This document shows positions 23,577 to 32,166 of a stretch of 64,000 bases of DNA, in pieces. The translations under genes and the position numbers were made by a program. Where the stretch lies: assembly GCA_963725395.1 (NCBI GenBank), contig CAVRYH010000005.1:434001-498000 (forward strand). Reading direction: 5' to 3'. A model generated the notes under the pieces. It was given only the letters and a program-made list of their open reading frames with translations, had not been told where the DNA came from and searched no databases. Source of the DNA: Bog-756 sp963725395 (GTDB taxonomy: Bacteria > Actinomycetota > Acidimicrobiia > Acidimicrobiales > RAAP-2). Within the stretch, counting starts at the first letter, position 1; each line of letters starts with the position of its first letter.

Positions 23577-26500
23577 TCAGTGCTGGATGGCGTTGGGCCC
23601 GAGAAGCACCCGCAGCTCGCCGATCAGGCCCCTGGTGCTGTCCACATTGCACTCGGGGGGGAGGCGGAGCACCTTCTCCCCGACGTGGAGGAAGACCGGC
23701 GAGTCGCCCGGGTGCTCGGCGAGGAGCCGCCTCAGCTGGTCGACCACCCGGTCGGTCAGCGCGTGCAGGGGGAGCGAGACGTGGAGGTCGGTGCAGCCCC
23801 CGGGGGCGAGCTCGGGCCGCTGGACCTCCATGCACACCAGCTTCAGTCGGTCGTCACGGAGGTCGACCCGGCCCTTCAGGACGACGATGGCGTCGTCGTC
23901 GAGCAGGGCACCATAGTCGGCCATCGACTTGGGGAACACGAACACCTCGATCGAGGCGTTGAGGTCCTCCAGCACGAACGTGGCCATCAGGTCGCCTTTT
24001 TTCGTGTACCGCCGGTTCAGCTCGGTGACCACCCCGCCGACGAGCCGGATCTGTCCCTCGCCCCCGTACCCGCCGGCACCGCCCGGCGGTGTCTCGGGAT
24101 CGATGTCCCGCAGTTCGGCCAGGGTGCAGTCGGTGAGCCGGGACAGCGGGCCTTCCAGGCCCATCAGCGGGTGGTCGCTGATGTAGAGCCCGAGCATCTC
24201 TTTTTCGAAGGCGAGCCGCAGGGACTTGTCGAATTCCGTGTCGGGGATGGGCACCCGCGTGTCGGCGAAGCCGGTGGCCTGGCCCTCGGTCTCCGGCTCG
24301 AGGGTGGCGAAGAGCGAGACCACGCCGGCATCGTGTTCGCGACGCCGCTCCAGGGTGCGGTCGACGATCTCCTCGAACACCAGGCACAGCCCCCGACGGG
24401 GATGGCCGAGTGAATCGAAGGCGCCCGCCTTGATGAGCGACTCGATGCTGCGCTTGTTGAGGACCTGGGGGTCGACCCGCTGGCAGAAGTCGTAGAAGTC
24501 GGCGAACGGGCCGTTGCGTTCGCGCTCTTCGACGATGAGCGCCACCAATCCCTCGCCCACGTTGCGCACAGCGGCCAGCCCGAAGGTGATGGCGCCGGGG
24601 TGGCCCTCCCTCCCTCTGCGGGTGTCGGCGTCCTCTTGTTGGCCGAGGACGCCGGTTCCGGCCGAGAAGTCGGCGGCGAACTCGGCCAGGGAGCGGTTGA
24701 CGTCGGGTACCAGGACCTCGATGCCCATGGTGCGGCACTCGCCGAGGTACACCGCGGTCTTGTCCTTGTTGTCCTTGACCGAGGTGAGCAGGCTGGCCAG
24801 GTACTCGACGGGGTAGTGGGCCTTCAGCCAGGCGGTCTGGTAGGCGATGAACCCGTAGCCGTAGGCGTGGGACTTGTTGAAGGCGTAGTCGGCGAAGGGT
24901 TCGATGATGTCGAACAGCGCGGTCCCGAGAGACTCCTCGTAGCCGGTGGCCACGCAACCGGCTACGAACTTCTCGCGCTCGGCCTGGATGAGGGCGCGGA
25001 TCTTCTTTCCGCACGCCTTGCGCAGGTTGTCGGCCTCGGCGAGGTCGTAGCCGGCGATCTTTTGGGCCACCCGCATGACCGACTCCTGGTAGATCATCAG
25101 CCCGTAGGTGTCCCGGAGGACCTCTTCGAGGTCGGGGTGGAGATAGGTGACCGCCTGACGCCCGTTCTTGCGGTCGGCGTAGTCGCGGTGCATGTTGGCG
25201 GCCATTGGGCCCGGCCGGTACAGGGCGACCAGGGCGGCGACGTCGTCGAAGGAGGTGGGGGCGAGCGACCGCATCAACGACCGCATGGGGCCGCCCTCGA
25301 GCTGGAAGACGCCCATCGAGTCGCCCCGGCACAGCATGGCGAAGGTGTCGGGGTCGTCGAGCGGGATGCCGTCGATGTCGGGACGGACGCCGCTCGACAC
25401 CTCGATCAGGTCGAGGGCGCGCTCGATGACCGAGAGGTTGCGCAGTCCGAGGAAGTCCATCTTCAAGAGTCCGAGGTCCTCGACCCCGTGCATCTCGTAC
25501 TGGGTGACGATCGGGGCGTCGTCGGGATTGTTGCCGTCGGGCTTGCGCTGGACGGGCACGTACTCGGTCAGGGGCTCGTCGGTGATGACCACGGCGGCGG
25601 CGTGGATGCCGTCCTGGCGCCGCAGGCCCTCGAGGCCCTTGGCCACGTCGATGACCCGCTTGGCCTCGCCGTCGGTGTCGTACATGGTGCGCAGCTCGGC
25701 GGCGGCGGCGAAGCCGTCCTCGTGGCCGTCCGTGCGGGACAGGCACGCGGCCAGCGGGGTGTCTCGGCCCATCAGCAGCGGCGGCATGGCCTTGGCGATC
25801 TTGTCGCCGACGATGTAGGGGTAGCCGAGCACCCGGGCCGCGTCGCGGACCGCGGCCCGGGCCTTGATGGTGGAGAAGGTGACGATCTGGGCCACGTGGT
25901 CCGAGCCGTAGCGCTCGGCGGCGTACTTGATCATGTCGCCGCGGTACCGCTCGTCGAAGTCCATGTCGATGTCGGGCATCTGGATGCGGCCCGGATTGAG
26001 GAACCGTTCGAACAAGAGGTCGTAGCGGATGGGGTCGAGGTCGACGATCTGGAGGCAGTACGCCACGCAGCATCCGGCGGCCGACCCGCGACCGGGTCCG
26101 ACCCGGATCCCGTGGGAACGGGCGAAGCGGATCAGGTCCCACACCACGAGGAAGTACGCCGAGAACCCCATGTCCCCGATCACGCCGAGCTCGTAGTCCA
26201 ACCGGGTCATGACCTCGGCGGGCACGGCATGTCCGTAGCGGTCCTTGGCCCCCTCGATGCTCAGGTGCCGGAGGTAGGCGGCGGCCCGGTCCTCGTAGGT
26301 GTCGCCGGTGAACTCGTCCGGCACCGGGAAGCGGGGGAGGCTCGGCCGCCCGAAATCGATCTCGACGTTGGCCCGCTCGGCGATGAGCAGCGTGTTGTCG
26401 CACGCCTCGGGCAGCTCGACGAACAGGTGGCGCATCTCGGCCGCCGACTTCAGGTAGTGCTCCTCACCCTCGAACTTGAACCGCTTGGGGTCGTCGATGA

Positions 26501-27230
26501 GGGCGCCGGTCTGCACGCACAACAGGGCGTCGTGGGCGACATGGTCCTCACGGTGGGTGTAGTGGCTGTCGTTGGTGGCGAGCAGGGGGGCGCCGATGCG
26601 CCGGGCGATCTCGACCAGCGCCGGATTGGTCTTGTGCTGCTCGGGGAGCCCGTGGTCCTGCACCTCCACGAACAGGTTGTCCTTGCCGAAGATGTCCTGC
26701 AGGCGGGCGGCCAGGGTCTCGGCCTTGATCCGGTCGTCGGCCAGAAGGGCCTGGAGGACCACACCCCCCAGGCAGCCCGTGGTGGCGATCAACCCGCTGC
26801 TGTGGCGCTCGAGGAGCTCCCAGTCCAGGCGGGGCTTGTAGTAGTAGCCCTCGAGGTAGGCCGCCGACGAGAGCTTGAGGAGATTGCGGTAGCCCTCGTT
26901 GTTCTCGGCCAGCAGGGTGAGGTGGTAGTAGAGCTTCTCGCCACCGCCGGTGTCGCCGCCGGTGTCGTCGACCTTGCCCTTCCTGACCGGCCGCTCGTGG
27001 CGGGACTCGCCCGCCATGTACGCCTCGGTGCCCACCACGGGGTTGATGCCCGCGGCGCGGCACGCGGCGTAGAAGTCGAGGACGCCGTACATGTTGCCGT
27101 GGTCGGTGATCCCGAGGGCGGGCTGCCCGTCCTCCACCGCCGCCTGGACCAGATCCTTGACCCGCGCCGCGCCGTCGAGCATCGAGAACTCGGTGTGGGT
27201 GTGCAGGTGGGTAAATGACCGTTCGGCCAA
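23577..27230 (-). CDS. dnaE: DNA polymerase III alpha subunit DnaE1
   Basis: DnaE is the replicative polymerase. The 1217-residue protein has the N-terminal PHP domain (FTHLHTHTEFSMLDG, ITDHGNMYGV, with the metal-binding histidines kept, suggesting PHP proofreading), the polymerase core with catalytic MPDIDMDFDERYRGD, GPGRGSAAG and GIHAAAVVI, and an OB-fold near the C-terminus (IRLVGGVVTELNRRYTKKGD). TTG 27230 is chosen because GAGGAAGG lies 10 nt before it and the protein then begins MAERSFTHLH; a TTG at 27272 is the alternative. A perfect DnaA box lies 46 nt upstream of the start. Confidence 0.95.
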   Translation of the reverse strand: MAERSFTHLHTHTEFSMLDGAARVKDLVQAAVEDGQPALGITDHGNMYGVLDFYAACRAAGINPVVGTEAYMAGESRHERPVRKGKVDDTGGDTGGGEKLYYHLTLLAENNEGYRNLLKLSSAAYLEGYYYKPRLDWELLERHSSGLIATTGCLGGVVLQALLADDRIKAETLAARLQDIFGKDNLFVEVQDHGLPEQHKTNPALVEIARRIGAPLLATNDSHYTHREDHVAHDALLCVQTGALIDDPKRFKFEGEEHYLKSAAEMRHLFVELPEACDNTLLIAERANVEIDFGRPSLPRFPVPDEFTGDTYEDRAAAYLRHLSIEGAKDRYGHAVPAEVMTRLDYELGVIGDMGFSAYFLVVWDLIRFARSHGIRVGPGRGSAAGCCVAYCLQIVDLDPIRYDLLFERFLNPGRIQMPDIDMDFDERYRGDMIKYAAERYGSDHVAQIVTFSTIKARAAVRDAARVLGYPYIVGDKIAKAMPPLLMGRDTPLAACLSRTDGHEDGFAAAAELRTMYDTDGEAKRVIDVAKGLEGLRRQDGIHAAAVVITDEPLTEYVPVQRKPDGNNPDDAPIVTQYEMHGVEDLGLLKMDFLGLRNLSVIERALDLIEVSSGVRPDIDGIPLDDPDTFAMLCRGDSMGVFQLEGGPMRSLMRSLAPTSFDDVAALVALYRPGPMAANMHRDYADRKNGRQAVTYLHPDLEEVLRDTYGLMIYQESVMRVAQKIAGYDLAEADNLRKACGKKIRALIQAEREKFVAGCVATGYEESLGTALFDIIEPFADYAFNKSHAYGYGFIAYQTAWLKAHYPVEYLASLLTSVKDNKDKTAVYLGECRTMGIEVLVPDVNRSLAEFAADFSAGTGVLGQQEDADTRRGREGHPGAITFGLAAVRNVGEGLVALIVEERERNGPFADFYDFCQRVDPQVLNKRSIESLIKAGAFDSLGHPRRGLCLVFEEIVDRTLERRREHDAGVVSLFATLEPETEGQATGFADTRVPIPDTEFDKSLRLAFEKEMLGLYISDHPLMGLEGPLSRLTDCTLAELRDIDPETPPGGAGGYGGEGQIRLVGGVVTELNRRYTKKGDLMATFVLEDLNASIEVFVFPKSMADYGALLDDDAIVVLKGRVDLRDDRLKLVCMEVQRPELAPGGCTDLHVSLPLHALTDRVVDQLRRLLAEHPGDSPVFLHVGEKVLRLPPECNVDSTRGLIGELRVLLGPNAIQH

Positions 27231-27275
27231 CGGGTGGTCGCCTTCCTCTACAAGCTCCGACGCTCCGACCAAGCG

Positions 27276-27296
27276 TTATCCACAAGGTGTGGAAGA
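27276..27296 (-). promoter_or_regulatory. DnaA box pair upstream of dnaE
   Basis: TTATCCACA (27276-27284 on the plus strand) is the exact DnaA-box consensus. TGTGGAAGA (27288-27296), read on the other strand as TCTTCCACA, matches 7 of 9 positions, giving an inverted pair 3 nt apart. Position in the dnaE leader suggests DnaA-linked control of replication genes; origin function is unlikely with only two boxes. Confidence 0.5.
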
Positions 27297-27380
27297 GTTA
27301 CAGCATTGTCATTCCGACGATAGCGCGGCTCCGGGCCCGTCGCGGGGGCCCGGGGGATCCCCAGGTCGGAGCCGGTTCGC

Positions 27381-27935
27381 TCAGAGATAGGTGCCCGGCC
27401 GGCCCGTGTCGTGGGGCGAACCCTGGGGCAGCGATCGCTGGCGCATCTCGTCCAGTTGGGCGCGGGCCGCCACCTGCTGGGCGACGAGAGTGGCCTGGAT
27501 CCCGTGGAACAGCCCCTCCAGCCACCCGACGAGCTGGGCGTGGGCGATGCGCAGCTCCGCGTCGGACGGGGTGGGGGTGTCGAACGGGATGGAGACCCGG
27601 TCCAGCTCGGCGGCCAGGTCGGGCGAGAGCCCCTCGGCCAGCTCGCGGATGGACTGTTCGTAGATCTCACGGAGGCGGACCCGGCTGGCCTCGTCGAGCG
27701 GTGCCTGGCGGACCTCTTCCAGGAGCTGTTTGACCATCGACCCTATGCGGAGGAGTTTCCCCGGCTTCTCGATGGACTCGCTCTCGTGGGCCTCCTCGTC
27801 GGGCGGGGCGGAGCCGTCGGTCCCCTCCGGTACTCCCGGAACGGTGTCGCCGCGGTCGCCGGGCCCGATGACGACTTCGGGATGGAGGGCTTCGCCCCCG
27901 GACTGCTCCGTCACCGATTCGTCCCCTTCGGTCAT
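27381..27935 (-). CDS. bpa: Bacterial proteasome activator Bpa (PafE)
   Basis: Bpa forms a ring that opens the 20S proteasome without ATP and feeds it unfolded proteins; it is found in actinobacteria with proteasomes. The 184-residue protein has an acidic disordered N-terminus to about residue 58, then a helical bundle with KLLRIGSMVKQLLEEVRQAPLDE and LREIYEQSIRELAEGLSPDL, then AQLVGWLEGLFHGIQATL. The last residues are GTYL, close to the GQYL tail that docks into the proteasome alpha-ring pockets. It overlaps the upstream phosphodiesterase gene by one base (TGATG). A proteasome is predicted elsewhere in this genome. Confidence 0.9.
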   Translation of the reverse strand: MTEGDESVTEQSGGEALHPEVVIGPGDRGDTVPGVPEGTDGSAPPDEEAHESESIEKPGKLLRIGSMVKQLLEEVRQAPLDEASRVRLREIYEQSIRELAEGLSPDLAAELDRVSIPFDTPTPSDAELRIAHAQLVGWLEGLFHGIQATLVAQQVAARAQLDEMRQRSLPQGSPHDTGRPGTYL

Positions 27936-29110
27936 CAGCGGCCGCCCTTTCCCGCCAGTGCCACCAGTGGCACCAGCATCTCGTCACTGGTCAACGATCC
28001 GTGCCGGCTCTCCAGCCGGGTCTCCCCAGTGTCGGCCGGGTCGATGAAGGCGATCGGCTGGTGGGGGAGGAGCGCCACGTCACCGAGCCGCGAGATCAGC
28101 GCGCCGGTCGGCGTCCCGCCGAACAACCCCTCGTCGATCGCCTGGTCCCGTGCCATCACCCAGGTGGTGTCGCCGTAGCGCTCGGCGGCGGCGGCGAGGA
28201 GGTCGTCTGACGCGCCGCTCTTGGCGTGCAACCACCGGAACCGGCCCTCACCGGACAGGAAGTGGACCGACGCCATGATGTCCGCTCCGAGCAGCTCCAC
28301 ACGGGGCCCGACGTCGATCTGGCCGTGGTCGGCCGTCACCAGCAGCGCGGCCCCGGGGGGCAGCTCGCCCGCCAGGTCCTCGACCAGCCGGTCCACCGCC
28401 CGCATCTCGGCGTCGTAGTGGACCCCGAGGCCCGATCCGTGGGCCACCTTGTCGATTCCGTCGTAGTAGGCGTAGATGAACGGCTCGCCGTCGCGGAGCA
28501 GGCGGCCCACCTCGACCGGCAGCGACGAGGGCACCTTGTACCCGTGGAGGGGAGAATTGCCGAGATGGGCGGCCGTGAAGCCGGTGCTCCCGAACTCGTC
28601 GCGCGAGACGACGGGCACCGGGGTGGGGGAACCAGGGAACGCGGGAAAGGGCTGGAAGGTCCGGGCCGGGCGCGTCCGGCGCGCGTCGCGGGTGCCCGCA
28701 CTCCCCGTCCTCCACCGCAGGACGTTGAGGATCTCGTCCCCGTCGGCCAGCCGGTAGCCGAGGATGCCGTGCTCGCTCGGGAACCGCCCGGTGGTGATCG
28801 AGGTGAGGGCGGTGGCCGTGGTGCTCGGTGCCACCGATGTGATGGGATGGTCGATGCCCTCGGCGACCGAGAGGGTCGGCGTGAGGTCGGCTCGGGCCCG
28901 CAGCTGGGCCCACCCGAGACCGTCCACCACCAGGAGGACGATCTGTCGGGCCTCCCAGGCCGACGATGGCACCCAACCCGTATTGACGGCGCCCGGCTCA
29001 CCCCGGCCGAGCAGCGCAGGGACGAGGTTGGCGATACAGGCTCCGGCAACGTCGGGCAGCACGGGCGTGGGGCGCGGTGCTGGTGCGAGGGTGGCGGAGG
29101 ACGCGTGCAC
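27935..29110 (-). CDS. Alkaline phosphatase superfamily protein, nucleotide pyrophosphatase/phosphodiesterase type
   Basis: The 391-residue protein shows the metal-binding layout of the NPP/PglZ-like branch: VVDGLGW near residue 60, the nucleophile region APSTTATALTSITTG, YYDGIDKVAHGSG with Asp and His ligands, and VTADHGQ. There is no clear signal peptide, so it may act in the cytoplasm. Substrates in this group range from nucleotides to phosphodiesters and cannot be assigned. GTG 29110 follows TACAGT by 8 nt with no Shine-Dalgarno, so the transcript, which also includes bpa, is probably leaderless. Confidence 0.82.
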   Translation of the reverse strand: MHASSATLAPAPRPTPVLPDVAGACIANLVPALLGRGEPGAVNTGWVPSSAWEARQIVLLVVDGLGWAQLRARADLTPTLSVAEGIDHPITSVAPSTTATALTSITTGRFPSEHGILGYRLADGDEILNVLRWRTGSAGTRDARRTRPARTFQPFPAFPGSPTPVPVVSRDEFGSTGFTAAHLGNSPLHGYKVPSSLPVEVGRLLRDGEPFIYAYYDGIDKVAHGSGLGVHYDAEMRAVDRLVEDLAGELPPGAALLVTADHGQIDVGPRVELLGADIMASVHFLSGEGRFRWLHAKSGASDDLLAAAAERYGDTTWVMARDQAIDEGLFGGTPTGALISRLGDVALLPHQPIAFIDPADTGETRLESRHGSLTSDEMLVPLVALAGKGGR

Positions 29111-29118
29111 AGGTGCCG

Positions 29119-29124
29119 ACTGTA
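29119..29124 (-). promoter_or_regulatory. Leaderless -10 for the phosphodiesterase-bpa unit
   Basis: On the minus strand TACAGT is followed by 8 nt and the GTG start at 29110. The hexamer is close to TATAAT at its key positions (TA...T). Confidence 0.5.
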
Positions 29125-29143
29125 GGGCATGCCCGCCGGGCGG

Positions 29144-29866
29144 TCAGCTTCGCGGCAGGAGCGCCCGGACGGTCTTGTAGCAGTGGCCGTCCCGCGGGGT
29201 TGTCACCGCCGCCACCAGGTAGTGGGGCTTGAACCCCAGTGCCGCGGACAGGTCCTTGCCCTGGAGCCGGTCCCGGCGGGCGATGTCGAGGGCGCGCTCG
29301 GCCCGGGGATCCTCGACGGGCAGCCAGTTGTCGCTCCGCCCCCATCCGAAGCGGACCCACACCGACCGGTCGCCGATCCGACGGAACAGGACGGGGCCCT
29401 TGGTCGGGACCACGAGGGCCAGCGAGGGCCGGAACCCCCGGAACTCCCAGTAGGGGGCCGACGCCCCCGGAAAGCCGAGCACGTGGTCTTCGACCGGGGC
29501 GGTGAGGCGGTGCAGGAGGTGGCGGACCCGCCGACCGTGGAGCGTGCCCAGGTGCCGGGGAAGCCCGTCGGCGGTGACCGCCTCGGGCTGGGCCAGATCG
29601 TCCCGTTCGGGTTCGTCGGCCAACCGGGCCTCCACCACGTCGAACGGTGCCAAGTCGGGTCCGTGGTCGTCGGGCCAGTCCACCCGGACCCGGACCAGGG
29701 TCCCCGATGCCAGGTCGACCCCGGTGGTGTCCTCGCGGTGGCAGGCCAGGACCAACACGGTCAGGGCGGTGCCCCCGGCGACCTCGATCCGGTCGCGGGT
29801 CTTGATGGACCGGGCGATGTCCCGGGCGGTTCCGTTCCGCGGGCTGGGCGTCGAGCCTTTGCTCAC
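29144..29866 (-). CDS. Conserved hypothetical protein, function unknown
   Basis: The 240-residue product starts at GTG 29866, which overlaps the stop of the YyaL-type gene (GTGA), so the two are coupled. It has no membrane segment or signal peptide. Notable stretches are KTRDRIEVAGGTALTVLV, YWEFRGFRPSLALVVPTKGPVLFRR and SVWVRFGWGRSDNWLPVEDP. I do not recognise the family; a beta-rich fold is suggested. Because it sits between a thioredoxin-fold enzyme and a phosphodiesterase, context gives no clear job. Confidence 0.6.
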   Translation of the reverse strand: MSKGSTPSPRNGTARDIARSIKTRDRIEVAGGTALTVLVLACHREDTTGVDLASGTLVRVRVDWPDDHGPDLAPFDVVEARLADEPERDDLAQPEAVTADGLPRHLGTLHGRRVRHLLHRLTAPVEDHVLGFPGASAPYWEFRGFRPSLALVVPTKGPVLFRRIGDRSVWVRFGWGRSDNWLPVEDPRAERALDIARRDRLQGKDLSAALGFKPHYLVAAVTTPRDGHCYKTVRALLPRS

Positions 29867-31950
29867 CAGATCTCCTCGGCCAGTTGGGTGGACAGGGTGT
29901 CGACGTCGTCGGCCGGCAGGCGGCAAGCGTAGTTCCGGCAGACATGGGCACGGTCGCCCGTCCGTCCGGCCCACAGCGGCGAGTCCGTCGGTTCGCCCCA
30001 GGCCAGCACCGCTCCGGGGCGCCACCGGTCGCGTACCGCCGCCACCAGGTCGGGACGGTCTCCCGTGACCACCACTTCGGCGAACCCGTCCTCCAGCAGC
30101 TGCGCGGTGAGGAGGGTGTGGGCGAAGGCGGTCGGATGCCGGGTGAGCACGTCACCGAACAGGTCGACGATCTCGCGTGCGACCTCGGAGTACCGATCGA
30201 CGCCGGTCACCGCGCCCAGTCGGGCCAACGCCAGTGCGGCGACGGCGTTGGCCGAGGGCGTCGCGCCGTCGAACAGCTCCTTGGCGCGGACGATGAGCAG
30301 CTCGGCATCGTGTCCGGTAGTGAAGAACCCGCCCGCGTCGCCGTCGTGGAAGAGGTCCAGGAGCCCGTCGGCGACGGTGGTGGCCCGATCGGTCCAAACG
30401 GCGTGGCCGGTGAGCTCGGCCAGTCGCGTGAAACACTCGACCAGCCACGCGTAGTCCCCGGCGTAGGCCAGGTGGCGGGCCCCACCGTGTTGTCGCCAGC
30501 TCCGCAGCCATCGACCGTCTCCCCGGACCAGGTGGGAGACGAGGAATTCGCCCACGGCCACGGCGTATCGACTCCACGCCGGGTTCCCGGTGGCCCCCGC
30601 CGCCTCGGCCAGTGCCGATGCGTACATGGCGTTCCACTCGGTGAGCACCTTGTCGTCGAGGCCCGGCCGGATCCGCGTGGACCGGGACTCGAACAGGAGC
30701 TGCCGGCCGGCCTCGATCGCCTCGGAGCCGCCCAGCGGGGCACCGACGGGGCGCCGGAGGATGGTGCTGCCCTCGAAATTCCCCTCCTCGGTGACCCCGA
30801 ACCAATCCGACACCGCAGTCGTCACCACGTCGGCGGCGAAGCCGTCCCGAGGGTCGACGCCGGCGTCGATGGCCGCGGCCACCTCGGCAGGCGTCCAGAC
30901 GTAGTAGCGGCCCTCGACCCCTTCGGAGTCCGCGTCCTCGGCCGAGCTCACCCCTCCTTCCGCGGTGGTGAGGTCGCGGGCGACGTAGTGGACGATCCCC
31001 TCCATCACCAAGAGGTAGTCCGGTCGGCCGGTGCACTGCCACCCGTGCAGGTAGGCGCGCAGCAGGCCGGCCTGGTCGTAGAGCATCTTCTCGAAATGGG
31101 GGACCGTCCAGCGGGCATCGGTGGCGTACCGGGAGAACCCCCCGCCCAGGTGGTCGTGGATGCCGCCGGCCGCCATGGCGTCGAGCGTGGTCGTGGCCAT
31201 GGTGAGCCAACGGGTCGCCTGTTCGGTCCCGGGTTGGCGCTCCCAGGCACGCAGCACCACATCGACGAGCGTCGGCTGGGGGAACTTCGGCGCGCCCCCG
31301 AAGCCCCCCCACTCGGCGTCGAACCGCCGGGCCAGCTCGGCGACGGCCGGAGCCAGCAGGTCGGTCCACTCCGTATCGCGGCGCCCGCCCGGGAACGACC
31401 CCCGTGTCGTCGGAGACGTCTGGGGGAGCGACGACCGTGAGGCGATCGACCGGGCGAGCTCGGTCGCCTGTTCTTCCACCTCGTGACGACGGTTGTCCCA
31501 GACATCGCTCAGGGCCCTCAACACGGTGGGGAACGACGGTGTGCCCCGGCGGTCGTCGGGCGGGAAGTACGTCCCGCCGAAGAAGGGCCGGCCGTCGGCC
31601 AGCAGGAAGACGGACATCGGCCATCCCCCCGAGCCGGTGAGGGCCTGGACCGCCTCCATGTAGACGGCGTCGACGTCGGGGCGCTCCTCGCGGTCGACCT
31701 TGATGGAGATGAACGAGTCGTTCAGCAGGCCGGCGGTGGCCGGATCCTCGAAGGACTCGTGGGCCATGACATGGCACCAGTGGCACGCGGAATAGCCGAT
31801 GGACAAAAAGACCGGCCTGTCCTCGGCCGCCGCCTTGGCGAACGCCTCCTCTCCCCACGGATACCAGTCGACCGGGTTGCTGCGATGTTGCTCCAAGTAA
31901 GGGGAGAGCTCGTCGGCGGGTGTGTCTCTGATCAGGGGCAAGGCTCTCAT
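29863..31950 (-). CDS. Thioredoxin domain protein of the YyaL/DUF255 family
   Basis: The 695-residue protein has the family start SPYLEQHRSNPVDWYPWGEEAF and the thioredoxin-like active site SACHWCHVMAHESF, followed by GGWPMSVFL and GTYFPP. The remainder, from about residue 200, is an alpha/alpha barrel resembling glycoside-processing enzymes, with WGGFGGAPKFPQP and DHLGGGFSRYATDARWTVPHFEKMLYDQA. The family is widespread, including human SPATA20, and its biochemical role is not established. The ATG at 31950 lacks a spaced ribosome binding site; an ATG at 31960 lies in another frame. The 216-nt gap upstream holds nothing else recognised. Confidence 0.9.
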   Translation of the reverse strand: MRALPLIRDTPADELSPYLEQHRSNPVDWYPWGEEAFAKAAAEDRPVFLSIGYSACHWCHVMAHESFEDPATAGLLNDSFISIKVDREERPDVDAVYMEAVQALTGSGGWPMSVFLLADGRPFFGGTYFPPDDRRGTPSFPTVLRALSDVWDNRRHEVEEQATELARSIASRSSLPQTSPTTRGSFPGGRRDTEWTDLLAPAVAELARRFDAEWGGFGGAPKFPQPTLVDVVLRAWERQPGTEQATRWLTMATTTLDAMAAGGIHDHLGGGFSRYATDARWTVPHFEKMLYDQAGLLRAYLHGWQCTGRPDYLLVMEGIVHYVARDLTTAEGGVSSAEDADSEGVEGRYYVWTPAEVAAAIDAGVDPRDGFAADVVTTAVSDWFGVTEEGNFEGSTILRRPVGAPLGGSEAIEAGRQLLFESRSTRIRPGLDDKVLTEWNAMYASALAEAAGATGNPAWSRYAVAVGEFLVSHLVRGDGRWLRSWRQHGGARHLAYAGDYAWLVECFTRLAELTGHAVWTDRATTVADGLLDLFHDGDAGGFFTTGHDAELLIVRAKELFDGATPSANAVAALALARLGAVTGVDRYSEVAREIVDLFGDVLTRHPTAFAHTLLTAQLLEDGFAEVVVTGDRPDLVAAVRDRWRPGAVLAWGEPTDSPLWAGRTGDRAHVCRNYACRLPADDVDTLSTQLAEEIW

Positions 31951-32166
31951 CCTCCGTCATCGGCCGGGACGGTGGTGTTCCGTCCAGGGACGAATCTACG
32001 GCGTGTGCCCGGCTCCCCGGCCCGATGATCCGACGGGGTCATACCCTCCTGGCATGTCCACGCATGCGTGCTCGTGTTGCCGATCAGCTGACCACGTCAC
32101 ACCCTCGTGGCGCCGTTCGGCATACGTCCCGGTGTCCCCGATGGGCGGACGAACCGTGGGCACGCC

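Noticed and set aside
24600..27218. Plus-strand ORF of 872 codons opposite dnaE
   Set aside because: It mirrors dnaE, has no ribosome binding site and no recognised domain.
27276..27296. Replication origin
   Set aside because: Only one perfect and one weak DnaA box, no AT-rich unwinding element and no dnaA, dnaN or rpmH nearby.
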